Assembly (NCBI GenBank): GCA_007449985.2
Contig: VIIQ02000227.1
Location: 62,001-126,000, forward strand
Reading direction: 5' to 3'
Length of the DNA stretch: 64,000 bases
Source of the DNA: Desmodesmus armatus
Taxonomy: Eukaryota; Chlorophyta; Chlorophyceae; Sphaeropleales; Scenedesmaceae
The position numbers were made by a program, and so were the translations under genes. This document shows, piece after piece, positions 1 to 11,883 of this stretch. The notes beneath the pieces were generated by a model. That model was not told the DNA's origin and did no database searches. It saw nothing but the letters and a program-made list of their open reading frames with translations. The first letter of the stretch is position 1, and each line of letters starts with the position of its first letter.

Positions 1-482
1 GCTGCTGTTGCTGCTGTCCAGGCACTGCTTGCGGCACAGCAGCATCAGGCACTGCTTCTGCTGCTGCTGCTGCCGCGCCTGACACGTCATGCTGCTGCGG
101 CACGGGTGCAGCCGATGGACCAGTAGCCCCTCCCAACCCCTGCTGCTGCTGTCCAGGTGCTGCTTGCGGCACAGCAGCATTGGGCGCTGCTGCTGCTGCT
201 GCTGCCGCGCCTGACACGTTGTGCTGCTGCGGCATGGGTGCAGCCGATCGCCCAGTAGCCCCTCCCAACCCCTGCTGCTGCTGTCCAGGTGCTGCTTGCG
301 GCACAGCAGCATTGGGCGCTGCTGCTGCTGCTGCCGCGCCTGACACGTTGTGCTGCTGCGGCATGGGTGCAGCCGATCGCCCAGTAGCCCCTCCCAACCC
401 CTGCTGCTGCTGTCCAGGTGCTACTTGCGGCACAGCAGCATTGTGCGATCGGACAGTAGCGCCCGCCGACCCCTGCTGCTGC

Positions 483-523
<41 letters not shown>

Positions 524-599
524 CGCTGCTGCACCTGATGTGACTTGCTGCTGCTGCCGACGCGGAGGCGGCGGCATCTGCATTGCATGCAGCTGCTGG

Positions 600-634
<35 letters not shown>

Positions 635-1910
635 AGCTGCTTTCAGCAGGTGCTGGAGCTCGCTGTGGTTGTGTCTTGCTTGCTTCAGCTGTTCTACGGC
701 CTGCTGCACATCTGCGGTGCTAGCATGGTGAGCAGCTTTGCGCTTGGGTGGTGGCAAGCCACTGGTGGTGCTGCTGCATTGTGGGGGCCTCTTCAAGCCA
801 CGCTGCTGCTTTGGCTGCTGCCCTGTTCCCGGCACGGATGCTGCGGCAGCAGAAGCTGCCTGCACTGCTGCTGGGTCCACCAGCTGTTGCAGCTCCTGAG
901 GCAGCTGCCCACGAAGCACCGCCTGTATCACCTCCTCCACATCCACCACAGGGACACCCACACGCCCCGCTGCCACCTGCAGCCCAGGCAGCTGCAGCAG
1001 CGCAGCTGCCACTCCGTCACCACTGCTTCCACCATTGCTGCCACCCTCACCCACCCTCTGCTGCTGCTGCTGCTGCTGCTGGAGGATACTATCCACCACC
1101 ACCACCTCCACCTCACAGCCCTGCAGCTGCTGCCTCAGCTGCCGTGAGGATGTGGCAGCACTATCCCACCCCTGCTGCCCCACCACCACACCACCAGCAT
1201 GCCGCACCACGTCCCCAAACACCCCCCGCCAGCGGACACCCCCCAGCAGCAGCACCCGCAACCCCCGCAGCACCCTACTGCTGCTGCTGCTGCTGCTGCC
1301 AGCCGCCAACCCACGTTGCAGCTCCTCGCTACCCGGCCTCAGCACCAGCACGGGACCATTGCTGCCACAGCCGCCGCCATTGCTGCCATCGCTGCCACCC
1401 TGGCGCTTGGGTTTGCTTGCAGCGGCTGCTGCTACTGCTGGGTGGATGTACCGCCCTGCAGCTGCACAGGCTGCCACCCATGCGGCAGTACAAACAGGTA
1501 CACCAGCCGCAGCAGCATACAGATACTTGCCGGTGTTCCGCTCAGCATCACACACCAGCACATCCACCTTCTGCTGCTGCTGATGCTGCTGCTGGGCGTC
1601 GTCACCACCATCTCGTGCAGGTGCTGCTGGTGGTGCAGGGGTTTGTCAAGGATCGTTGCACCCAGCTTTGTGAGTGTCCTCACCACCCTGCTGCGCTCAG
1701 CAAGGTCGGGGAACCCGTCACTAGGAAGTTCCTGCCAGCAAACACACCACTGCTGCTGCCGCTGGGACCACCACCGCCGCTGGGACCACCAGTGATGCTG
1801 CAAGGGTGAGCAGCGCCGCCCCCAACACGCCCACCACCAACAGCAGCAGCAGCAGCAGCAGCTGGAGAGGCAGGAGGTGTTTTTCTTGGCAGTCTGGGTG
1901 ACACGCTCGC

Positions 1911-1942
<32 letters not shown>

Positions 1943-2400
1943 TGTGTTGCTGTATCTGCACTGCTGCTAGGTCCTGCTGCTGCTGGTCTAGGTCCTGCTG
2001 GCAGGCATCCCCATAGTCCATCTCCTGCATCCCACCAAGCTGCACTGTGGGCTCGGTGCACTCACCGCCTGCTGCTGCAGCAGCAGCCATGGCTGCCTCT
2101 GACGCCACCAGCGCTGCCATTGGGCCCCCGCCCACACTCCTGCCTGCTAAGATACCTCTGCAATCGCCGCACCCGCAGTGACTTGCTGCTGTTGCCGCAG
2201 GAGTGCAGCTGATGGGGCCCCTGTGGCAGCAGCATGTGCACCATGTGTTGCTGCTGCGGCTGCTGCTGTGCGTCTGCTGCTGATTGGGTATCATCACCGC
2301 CCGCTGCCAGGATATCATCCTCACCCGCTGCCATCGCAGCCTTGAGCTTCGCCATCTCCTCCTGTAAGAACGCGAGCCTTTGCCGTAGCTGTCTGTGCAT
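1..2400 (-). CDS. Tandem-BRCT domain protein (53BP1/Crb2-like), partial, frame-disrupted
   Basis: The minus strand encodes a Gln/Ala-rich protein with two BRCT modules. It starts with a helical segment (RQRLAFLQEEMAKLKAAMAA, about 2330-2395) followed by acidic and poly-Gln stretches. BRCT-1 (about 1440-1745) reads FAGRNFLVTG, then DLAERSRVVRTLTKLGATIL, then KVDVLVCDAERNTGKYLYAA and GVPVCTAAWVAAC, with the conserved late Trp. BRCT-2 (about 905-1250) reads LRGLRVLLLGG, then VEVVVVDSIL and VGVPVVDVEEVIQAVL; its usual Trp is Glu. Order and spacing match the C-terminal BRCT pair of 53BP1/Crb2 DNA-damage mediators. A basic patch (PPPKRKA, ~720), a coiled-coil-like stretch and three ~43-aa Gln/Ala repeats follow to the window edge. 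The three BRCT-1 pieces lie in three frames with no room for introns, shifting near 1715 and near 1620-1650. Either there are assembly indels or the copy is decaying. From about 1630 to 1 one frame stays open. The family call is good; the exact 5' structure is uncertain. Confidence 0.7.
60..460 (-). repeat. In-frame ~126-129 bp coding repeat, 3 copies
   Basis: Three near-identical units begin around 75, 206 and 335. Each contains GCCTGACACG and CCCAGTAGCCCCTCCCAACC on the plus strand. On the minus strand each unit codes ~42-43 residues containing APGQQQQGLGGATGRSAAP. Unit length stays a multiple of three, as expected if the repeat is translated as part of the BRCT protein. Confidence 0.75.
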
Positions 2401-2506
2401 GCAGCAAGGGCTGGGCCCTCCGCTGTAGTTGTTGCAGCTCCTGCTGCCTGGGGCTGCTGCAGCTGCGATGGGGCTGCTGCAACAACTGTTGGATGTTGGC
2501 TATCAC

Positions 2507-2544
<38 letters not shown>

Positions 2545-3320
2545 CACCAATCCCCTCATGCTGCACCTGTTGTGCAGCTGCTGCAGGCAGGGCAGACGTA
2601 AATGCAGTTGCTACTGCAGCTGCTGCGGGCGCAGCTACTGCCGCCTTACGCTGCTGCTGCTGCAGCCGCTGGTTTCCTGGCGCTGCTGTGGCGCAACAGC
2701 ATGCGACTCAGGTGCCTGCTGCTTGTGCTGCTTGTGCTGCTTGTGCTGCTTGTGCTGCTTGTGCTGCACCATGGCTGCTTTCAGGCGGGCAGCCCGCGCA
2801 CCACAAACAACGCGCGCCGGCTGCTGGACTTGCCCCTCTGAACATGCTGGAAGGGTGGCAGCCTCCCCACCACATGCTGCTAGAAGGCTGCAACTGCAAC
2901 AGGACCACCTGCTCCAACATGCTGCTGCTGCTGCTGCTGCTGGTCCTGCCTTGCTCCTGCTGCAGCTGGTGCACGTGGGCAGGTGGAGGCTGCGGAGCCA
3001 TATGGTGCAGACGCTGCACATCTGTCTGCAGCTGCTGCTGACGCAGGGTTGGCAGGCTGATCCTGCTGTTGCTGCTGTGATCTCCTATAGTTGTCCAGCC
3101 CTTCCTGGCACAACCGCGTGACACCCTGTGCCGTACTGCTGGGATCCAAAAGTTTTCCTAGTTCCGAGGTAACATCATCAGGTGCCTGGTGCTGCTGCAT
3201 GCTGCTGCTGCCTGCATCAGAAGGTGGTTGACACTGCTGTACAGCACCTACAAGGCTGCGTTGCCTACGAAATGTGGGAAGTGAGAGTAAGAGTATGAAG
3301 CACAACTGCACCGCGTGCAC
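2401..3320 (-). other. Probable 5' coding part of the BRCT gene, frame unresolved
   Basis: The minus strand holds Gln-rich stretches that look coding but do not join in one frame: QAPDDVTSELGKLLDPSSTA followed by GVTRLCQEGLDNYRRSQQQQ (about 3050-3190), LRQQQLQTDVQRLHHMAPQP (about 2990-3050), and a run of HKQ repeats (about 2705-2770, five tandem 15-bp units). CAG tracts interrupt them. I infer they are N-terminal exons of the BRCT gene, but no start codon or splice pattern could be fixed. Confidence 0.35.
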
Positions 3321-4984
3321 AGCGGATTATGCCAGCGTTCACGAAGCCCATCAACATCAATCAACACTACCGAAACGAGAGATCAGAGACCCGTCACCCC
3401 CAACGCGATCTATGAGAACAGGTTCCTGTCAGCGTTGACGCAGGCTGTGATGCCATGCCCGGCATTGCCGCTTTCATTTGAACAGACGGTTGGAGGGTCA
3501 ACGTTGTTGACAGACGGAAACGCCCCCAAATGACGCATCAGTCCCAAAGGTTTCAGCAACATTCTGTACATGACCTCCAAAATTTGCTCTAGAGACATGG
3601 CTCCTGCGCATGGTAGGGTGGCTTCAACTACCAAGGTGAACAGTGCTAAGCACAGATGCATGAATGTGCCTCAACTCCTGCTGCAGGGTGACCTCGTGAC
3701 CTATGAAACCATGACAACATAGTTCTCTTTCATCCACGGCTTTCCGTATCATCAGACCAGGCTGCTGCTGGAGCAGGCGGCCAATGTATCACATGTACAT
3801 CTGATGGGGCACAACTAGTTGCCGGCGTTGAAAGAAGTCACCTATATATGCTGTGGGTAGTGTTTATGCTGTCGACAGAGCGTCTGGTGCTGGTGGTGCC
3901 TGTGCAGGTTTGATTCTGATCGTTAAAGACTTTAAAGGTAACACCACCATGCTGACATTAAAGTCTTTACGGTAAGAACGGACTGCTGACACAATCTGTA
4001 ATAGGTATCTCAGATAGGCGCATCCAAGTGATTTGGTTGATACTCTTTACCAAGTAGCATGCCATATGCGCTGCTGCACCAAACTCTTTCGAGTGAGTAA
4101 TATACGGTTGCGACTTGAGTGATGTATCTGTTGTGCATCCCAGGAACCATTCTTTTTTTATATGGTATGTTTGGTCAAAACCATACACAGAGGTTGTGCA
4201 GCACCACTTTCCTAAGTTCAACACAAGCAATGTTTTCTTTTCTTCTACCTACTTGTTGCGCCCGGCGCAAGGTCGACTGGGTTTCTCGGACCCTTCGCGT
4301 AAAACATATGAGGTTTATATAGTCGCGGCAGTGCCGGAGTTGGCGTTGTCAGGTATATGGCCATGGCTAACGATGGATGCATCCATATGCTGCAGCTCCA
4401 GCTGGGACGCCCAGCAGCGCTGCACGGACCCGCTGGCTGGCTGGCTGAGGATGCAACCTAAAAATGGCAGCGTACGAGGGTTTTTGTTCCTCCTCTGCAT
4501 GCTTCCATGCCCTCTGCACCCAGATGTGGCAGCAGCACCAGGACAGTTCCTGTACAGACAATCCCAATCAGTCAGGCACCAATAGCTTACCTCTGCGCTG
4601 CTGCGGCTGCATATCCGCGTGCATTTTTCTTTCTCGTTGAGTGCATGTAATGAGGCAGCAGCTCCAGAGCAGCTGCAGCAGCTTGCTCATGCCCTGCAAC
4701 TGGGATATGCTACTTGTCCTTGTCATTTCTACATTGCAGGCATGATGACATCTTTATGGTGAACATCAAGTGGTGCATAAAGCCCTCTACAGGATTCTGG
4801 CAGGGTGCGTTGCAAGGGACAGCTTATTACTGCAAATCAGTCTTGGATGCAAGTGGCAGCTGCTAGGGTGAGCTCTGCTGTGCAGGGATAAGGGTGTCTC
4901 TGTATCGTTATCTTTTTTTAAGTACAGCTGAAACATGATGGGGAGCAACCTTCATGTTTAGAAATACTTAGGGCTATGCTATTG
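3321..4984. other. Intergenic spacer, no gene recognised
   Basis: About 1.65 kb with only short ORFs in all frames; the longest (4115-4585, plus, 156 aa) has no recognisable motif. One inverted repeat is visible (AAAGACTTTAA at ~3926-3936 against TTAAAGTCTTT at ~3958-3968, ~21-nt loop). The region separates the BRCT gene from the minisatellite and may hold the BRCT promoter. Confidence 0.5.
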
Positions 4985-7900
4985 CAGAGGCGACCAAGAG
5001 ATGGGGGGGGGGGTGGCTACTTGAAAAGACTCAAAGAGCCGCGTGCTGGGGCGCAGGGGGGGGGGGTGTCTGTGCGGATGCTTGAAAAGACTCAAGAGCC
5101 GCGTGCTGGGGCGCAGGAGGGGGGGGGGGTGTCTATGCGGCTGCTTGAAAAGACTCAAGAGCCGCGTGCTGGGGCGCAGGAGGGGGGGGGTGTCTGTGCG
5201 GATGCTTGAAAAGACTCAAGAGCCGCGTGCTGGGGCGCAGGAGGGGGGGGGGGGTGTCTGTGCGGCTGCTTGAAAAGACTCAAGAGCCGCGTGCTGGGGC
5301 GCAGGAGGGGGGGGTGTCTATGCGGCTGCTTGAAAAGACTCAAGAGCCGCGTGCTGGGGCGCAGGAGGGGGGGTGTCTGTGCGGATGCTTGAAAAGACTC
5401 AAGAGCCGCGTGCTGGGGCGCAGGAGGGGGGGGGTGTCTGTGCGGCTGCTTGAAAAGACTCAAGAGCCGCGTGCTGGGGCGCAGGAGGGGGGGGGTGTCT
5501 GTGCGGCTGCTTGAAAAGACTCAAGAGCCGCGTGCTGGGGCGCAGGAGGGGGGGGGGTGTCTGTGCGGCTGCTTGAAAAGACTCAAGAGCCGCGTGCTGG
5601 GGCGCAGGAGGGGGGGGGGTGTCTGTGCGGCTGCTTGAAAAGACTCAAGAGCCGCGTGCTGGGGCGCAGGAGGGGGGGGGGGCTGTCTGTGCGGCTGCTT
5701 GAAAAGACTCCAGAGCCGCGTGCTGGGACGCAGGCGGGGGGGGGTCTGTGCGGCTGCTTGAAAAGACTCAAGAGCCGCGTGCTGGGGTGCAGGAGGGGGG
5801 GGGGGTCTGTGCGGCTGCTTGAAAAGACTCAAGAGCCGCGTGCTGGGGCGCAGGAGGGGGGGGTGTGTGCGGCTGCTTGAAAAGACTCAAGAGCCGCGTG
5901 CTGGGGCTCAGGAGGGGAGGGGGTCTGTGCGGCTGCTTGAAAAGACTCAGGAGCCGCGTGCTGGGGCGCAGGAGGGGGGGGGGTGTCTGTGCGGCTGCTT
6001 GAAAAGACTCAAGAGCCGCGTGCTGGGGTGCAGGGGAGGGGGGGTGTCTATGCGGCTGCTTGAAAAGACTCAGGAGCAGCGTGCTGGGGCGCAGGAGGGG
6101 GGGGTGTCTGTGCGGCTGCTTGAAAAGACTCAAGAACCGCGTGCTGGGGCGCAGGAGGGGGGAGGGTGTCTGTGCGGCTGCTTGAAAAGACTCAAGAGCC
6201 GCGTGCTGGGGTGCAGCAGGGGGGGGGGGTCTGTGCGGCTGCTTGAAAAGATTCAACAACCGCGTGCTGGGGCGCAGGAGGGGGGGGGTGTCTGTGCGGC
6301 TGCTTGAAAAGACTCTAGAGCCGCGTGCTGGGGTGCAAGAGGGGGGGGGTGTCTGTGCGGCTGCTTGAAAAGACTCAAAGAGCTGAGTACAGGGGCGCAG
6401 GGTGGGGGGGTGTCTGTGCGGCTGCTTGGAAAGACTTCAAGAGCCGCGTGCTGGGGCGCAGGTGGGGAGGGTGTCTGTGCGGCTGCTTGAAAAGACTCAA
6501 GAGCCGCGTGCTGGGGCGTAGGAGGGGGGGGAGTCTGTGCGGCTGCTTGAAAAGACTCAAGAGCCGCGTGCTGGGGCGCAGGAGGGGGGGGTGTCTGTGC
6601 GGCTACTTGAAAAGACTCGAGAGCCGCGTGCTGGGGTGCAAGAGGGGGGGGTGTCTGTGCGGCTGCTTGAAAAGACTCAAGAGCCGCGTGCTGGGGCGCA
6701 GGAGGGGGAGTGGTCTGTGCGGATGCTTGAAAAGACTCAAGAGCCGCGTGCTGGGGCGCAGGAGGGGGGGGGGGTCTGTGCGGCTGCTTGAAAAGACTCA
6801 AGAGCCGCGTGCTGGGGCGCAGGAGGGGGGGGGGGTGTCTATGCGGCTGCTTGAAAAGACTCGAGAGCCGCGTGCTGGGGCGCAGGAGGGGGGGGGGTGT
6901 CTGTGCGGATGCTTGAAAAGACTCAAGAGCCGCGTGCTGGGGCGCAGGAGGGGGGGGGGTGTCTGTGCGGATGCTTGAAAAGACTCAAGAGCCGCGTGCT
7001 GGGGCGCAGGAGGGGGGGGGGGGTCTGTGCGGCTGCTTGAAAAGACTCAACAACCGCGTGCTGGGGCGCAGGAGGGGAGGGGGGTGTCTGTGCGGCTGCT
7101 TGAAAAGACTCAGGAGCAGCGTGCTGGGGCGCAGGAGGGGGGGGGTGTCTATGCGGCTGCTTGAAAAGACTCAAGAGCCGCGTGCTGGGGCGCAGGTGGG
7201 GGGGTGTCTGTGCGGCTGCTTGAAAAGACTCAAGAGCCGCGTGCCGGGGCGCAGGAGGGGGGGTGTCTGTGCGGCTGCTTGAAAAGACTCAAGAGCCGCG
7301 CGCTGGGGCGCAGGAGGGGGGGTGTCTGTGCGGCTGCTTGAAAAGACTCAAGAGCCGCGTGCTGGGGCGCAGGAGGGGGGGTGTCTGTGCGGCTGCTTGA
7401 AAAGACTCAAGAGCCGCGTGCTGGGGCGCAGGAGGGGGGGGGTGTCTGTGCGGCTGCTTGAAAAGACTCAAGAGCCGCGTGCTGGGGCGCAGGAGGGGGG
7501 GGGGGTCTGTGCGGCTGCTTGAAAAGACTCAAGAGCCGCGTGCTGGGGTGCAGGGGAGGGGGGGTGTCTGTGCGGATGCTTGAAAAGACTCAGGAGCAGC
7601 ATGCTGGGGCGCAGGAGGGGGGGGGGTGTCTGTGCGGCTGCTTGAAAAGACTCAAGAGCCGCGTGCTGGGGCGCAGGAGGGGGGGGGGGTGTCTGTGCGG
7701 CTGCTTGAAAAGACTCAACAACCGCGTGCTGGGGCGCAGGAGGGGGGAGGGTGTCTGTGCGGCTGCTTGAAAAGACTCAAGAGCCGCGTGCTGGGGTGCA
7801 AGAGGGGGGGGTGTCTGTGCGGCTGCTTGAAAAGACTCAAGAGCCGCGTGCTGGGGTGCAGGAGGGGGGGGGGTCTGTGCGGCTGCTTGAAAAGACTCAA

Positions 7901-10900
7901 CAACCGCGTGCTGGGGCGCAGGAGGGGGGGGTGTCTGTGCGGCTGCTTGAAAAGACTCAAGAGCTGAGTACAGGGGCGCAGGGTGGGGGGGTGTCTGTGC
8001 GGCTGCTTGGAAAGACTTCAAGAGCCGCGTGCTGGGGCGCAGGTGGGGGGGGTGTCTGTGCGGCTGCTTGAAAAGACTCAAGAGCCGCGTGCTGGGGCGT
8101 AGGAGGGGGGGGGGGTGTCTGTGTGGCTGCTTGAAAAGACTCAAGAGCCGCGTGCTGGGGCGCAGGAGGGGGGGGTGTCTGTGCGGATGCTTGAAAAAAC
8201 TCAAGAGCCGCGTGCTGGGGCGCAGGAGGGGGGGTGTCTGTGCGGCTACTTGAAAAGACTCAAGAGCCGCGTGCTGGGGTGCAAGAGGGGGGGGTGTCTG
8301 TGCGGCTGCTTGAAAAGACTCAAGAGCCGCGTGCTGGGGCGCAGGAGGGGGAGGGGTCTGTGCGGATGCTTGAAAAGACTCAAGAGCCGCGTGCTGGGGC
8401 GCAGGAGGGGGGGGGTCTGTGCGGCTGCTTGAAAAGACTCAAGAGCCGCGTGCTGGGGCGCAGGAGGGGGGGGGTGTCTGTGCGGATGCTTGAAAAGACT
8501 CAAGAGCCGCGTGCTGGGGCGCAGGAGGGGGGGGGGGCTGTGCGGCTGCTTGAAAAGACTCAAGAGCCGCGTGCTGGGGCGCAGGAGGGGGGGGTGTCTG
8601 TGCGGATGCTTGAAAAGACTCAAGAGCCGCGTGCTGGGGCGCAGGAGGGGGGGGGGCTGTGCAGCTGCTTGAAAAGACCTAACAACCGCGTGCTGGGGCG
8701 CAGGAGGGGGGGGGGGTGGTGTCTGTGCGGCTGCTTGATAAGACTCAGGAGCAGCGTGCTGGGGCGCAGGAGGGGGGGGTGTCTGTGCGGCTGCTTGAAA
8801 AGATTCAAGAGCCGCGTGCTGGGGCGCAGGTGGGGGGGGGGGTGTCTGTGCGGCTGCTTGAAAAGACTCAAGAGCCGCGTGCTGGGGCGTAGGAGGGGGG
8901 GGGGTGTCAGTGCGGCTGCTTGAAAAGACTCAAGAGCAGCGTGCTGGGGCGCAGGAGGGGGGGGTCTGTGCGGCTGCTTGAAAAGACTCAAGAGCCGCGT
9001 GCTGGGGCGCAGGAGGGGGGGGTCTGTGCGGCTGCTTGAAAAGACTCAAGAGCCGCGCGCTGGGGCGCAGGAGGGGGGGGGGTGTGTCTGTGCGGCTGCT
9101 TGAAAAGACTCAAGAGCCGCGTGCTGGGGCGCAGGAGGGGGGGGGGTGTCTGTGCGGCTGCTTGAAAAGACTCAAGAGCCGCGTGCTGGGGCGCAGGAGG
9201 GGGGGGGGTGTTTGTGCGTCTACTTGAAAAGACTCAAGAGCCGCGTGCTGGGGCGCAGGAGGGGGGGGGGGTCTGTGCGGCTGCTTGAAAAGACTCAACA
9301 ACCGCGTGCTGGGGCGCAGGAGGGGGGGGGGTGTCTGTGCGGCTGCTTGAAAAGACTCAGGAGCAGCATGCTGGGGCGCAGGAGGGGGGGGGTGTCTGTG
9401 CGGCTGCTTGAAAAGATTCAAGAGCCGCGTGCTGGGGCGCAGGTGGGGGGGGTGTCTGTGCGGATGCTTGAAAAGACTCAAGAGCCGCGTGCTGGGGCGT
9501 AGGAGGGGGGGGGTGTCTGTGCGGCTGCTTGAAAAGACTCAAGAGCCGCGTGCTGGGGCGCAGGAGGGGGGGGTGTCTGTGCGGCTACTTGAAAAGACTC
9601 AAGAGCCGCGTGCTGGGGCGCAGGAGGGGGGGGTCTGTGCGGCTGCTTGAAAAGACTCAAGAGCCGCGCGCTGGGGCGCAGGAGGGGGGGGTGTCTGTGC
9701 GGCTGCTTGAAAAGACTCAAGAGCCGCGCGCTGGGGCGCAGGAGGGGGGGGTGTCTGTGCGGATGCTTGAAAAGACTCAAGAGCCGCGTGCTGGGGCGCA
9801 GGAGGGGGGGGGGGCTGTGCAGCTGCTTGAAAAGACCTAACAACCGCGTGCTGGGGCGCAGGAGGGGGGGGGGGTGTGTCTGTGCGGCTGCTTGATAAGA
9901 CTCAGGAGCAGCGTGCTGGGGCGCAGGAGGGGGGGGTGTCTGTGCGGCTGCTTGAAAAGATTCAAGAGCCGCGTGCTGGGGCGCAGGTGGGGGGGGGGGT
10001 GTCTGTGCGGCTGCTTGAAAAGACTCAAGAGCCGCGTGCTGGGGCGGAGGGGGGGGGGGGGTGTCAGTGCGGCTGCTTGAAAAGACTCAAGAGCAGCGTG
10101 CTGGGGCGCAGGAGGGGGGGGTCTGTGCGGCTGCTTGAAAAGACTCAAGAGCCGCGTGCTGGGGCGCAGGAGGGGGGGGTCTGTGCGGCTGCTTGAAAAG
10201 ACTCAAGAGCCGCGCGCTGGGGCGCAGGAGGGGGGGGGGGTGTCTGTGCGGCTGCTTGAAAAGACTCAAGAGCCGCGTGCTGGGGCGCAGGAGGGGGGGG
10301 GGTGTCTGTGCGGCTGCTTGAAAAGACTCAAGAGCCGCGTGCTGGGGCGCAGGAGGGGGGGGGGTGTTTGTGCGTCTACTTGAAAAGACTCAAGAGCCGC
10401 GTGCTGGGGCGCAGGAGGGGGGGGGGGGTCTGTGCGGCTGCTTGAAAAGACTCAACAACCGCGTGCTGGGGCGCAGGAGGGGGGGGGGTGTCTGTGCGGC
10501 TGCTTGAAAAGACTCAGGAGCAGCATGCTGGGGCGCAGGAGGGGGGGGGTGTCTGTGCGGCTGCTTGAAAAGATTCAAGAGCCGCGTGCTGGGGCGCAGG
10601 TGGGGGGGGTGTCTGTGCGGATGCTTGAAAAGACTCAAGAGCCGCGTGCTGGGGCGTAGGAGGGGGGGGGGGTGTCTGTGCGGCTGCTTGAAAAGACTCA
10701 AGAGCCGCGTGCTGGGGCGCAGGAGGGGGGGGTGTCTGTGCGGCTACTTGAAAAGACTCAAGAGCCGCGTGCTGGGGCGCAGGAGGGGGGGGTCTGTGCG
10801 GCTGCTTGAAAAGACTCAAGAGCCGCGCGCTGGGGCGCAGGAGGGGGGGGTGTCTGTGCGGCTGCTTGAAAAGACTCAAGAGCCGCGTGCTGGGGCGCAG

Positions 10901-11500
10901 GAGGGGGGGGGGGGCGTCTGTGCGGCTGCTTGAAAAGACTCAAGAGTCGCATGCTGGGGCGCAGAAGGGGGGGGGGGGGTCTGTGCGGCTACTTGAAAAG
11001 ACTCAAGAGCCGCGTGCTGGGGCGCATGATGGGGGGGGGGGGGTGTCTGTGCGGCTGCTTAAAAAGACTCAAGAGCTGAGTACAGGGGCGCAGGGGGGGG
11101 GGTGTCTGTTAGGCTGCTTGGAAAGACTTAAAGAGCCGCGTGCTGGTGCGCAGGAGGGGGGGGGGGTGTCTGTGCGGCTGCTTGAGAAGACTCAATAGCC
11201 GTGTGCTGGGGCGCAGGAGGGGGGGGGTGTTTGTGCGGCTGCTTGAAAAGACTCAGAGCTGAGTACAGGGGCGCATGGGGGGGGGGGATTGTCTGTGCGG
11301 CTGCTTGAAAAGACTCAAGAGCCGCGTGCTGGGGCGCAGGGCGGGGGGGGTGGGGGTGGGCGGGGGGGGGGGGGGGGGGAGTCTGTGCCGGTGCTTGAAA
11401 AGACTCGAGAGCTGAGTTGTGGGGCGCAGGGGGGGGGGGGGGGTGCGGCTCCTTAAAAGGCTCAAGAGCTGAGTACTGGGGCGCAGGGGGGGTCTTTCTC
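4985..11500. repeat. G-rich minisatellite, ~60-bp unit x ~107
   Basis: A single uninterrupted tandem array. The core is GGCTGCTTGAAAAGACTCAA, then GAGCCGCGTGCTGGGGCGCA, then GGA, a G-run of about 7-14, and TGTCTGTGC. The G-run is the main length variable, so the period drifts around 60-62 bp. Rare variants recur: GAGCTGAGTACAGGGGC (~6380, 7961, 11073, 11265), GATAAGACTCAGGAGCAGC (~8736, 9893) and TTTGTGCGTCTACTTG (9211, 10367). G-runs lie only on the plus strand, so every unit offers a G-tract able to join a G-quadruplex. The last ~400 bp are more diverged. Peptide-like ORFs inside it are artefacts of stop-free units. Confidence 0.97.
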
Positions 11501-11714
11501 TCAAGAGCGATTTGCGTGCATGCCCACTGCTGGTTGTGCTTGTATGCCTGTACAATAATCCTTGCACGACGCTGACTTATGTTCTGCCCACGGGCCTGCC
11601 TGTTGCTGGCATGTCGCTTGGTGTCCTTGGTGTGACCCATGGCGGTGAGGTTGGACCATGGCGGCCTGCAAGGCAGCGTTCGTGCTGACACAACAGCTTG
11701 TAGTAGGTGAGGGG

Positions 11715-11883
11715 GGGGGGGGGCGTTATGGTAGTCACCAAGTAGGGCAGGCACAGCTCCTTGTGGCAGTGCTGCACTCAGCTTCATGTGTGCATCTCTC
11801 CAGGTGAATTGATATACCGGAGGCACAACGTTTACGTACATGTCATGTACAAAGCCGCTGCCTAGCCTGCCAATTTGCAGCAT
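11715..11883 (-). CDS. Possible orphan coding exon next to minisatellite, unrecognised
   Basis: The minus strand reads GSGFVHDMYVNVVPPVYQFT then WRDAHMKLSAALPQGAVPAL. It has protein-like composition, a G-run (11710-11724, C on the coding strand) at its 3' side, and then runs into the minisatellite, where the frame becomes an artefactual Pro-rich repeat. No homology is recognised. It could be a remnant exon of the same gene as 13042-13180. Confidence 0.2.

Noticed and set aside
180..1809. Plus-strand Cys/Leu/Pro-rich ORFs at the left end
   Set aside because: Antisense shadows of the CAG-rich BRCT gene; BRCT motifs are only on the minus strand.
4115..4585. 156-aa plus-strand ORF
   Set aside because: No motif, no splice context, and a competing frame overlaps; considered chance.
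4976..11198. Dozens of 60-230 aa ORFs on both strands (LLEKTQEPRAGAQEGG and SLFKQPHRHPP repeats)
   Set aside because: They are stop-free translations of the minisatellite. G-run length changes shift the frame every few units, and equal ORFs exist in several frames, so coding is not supported.
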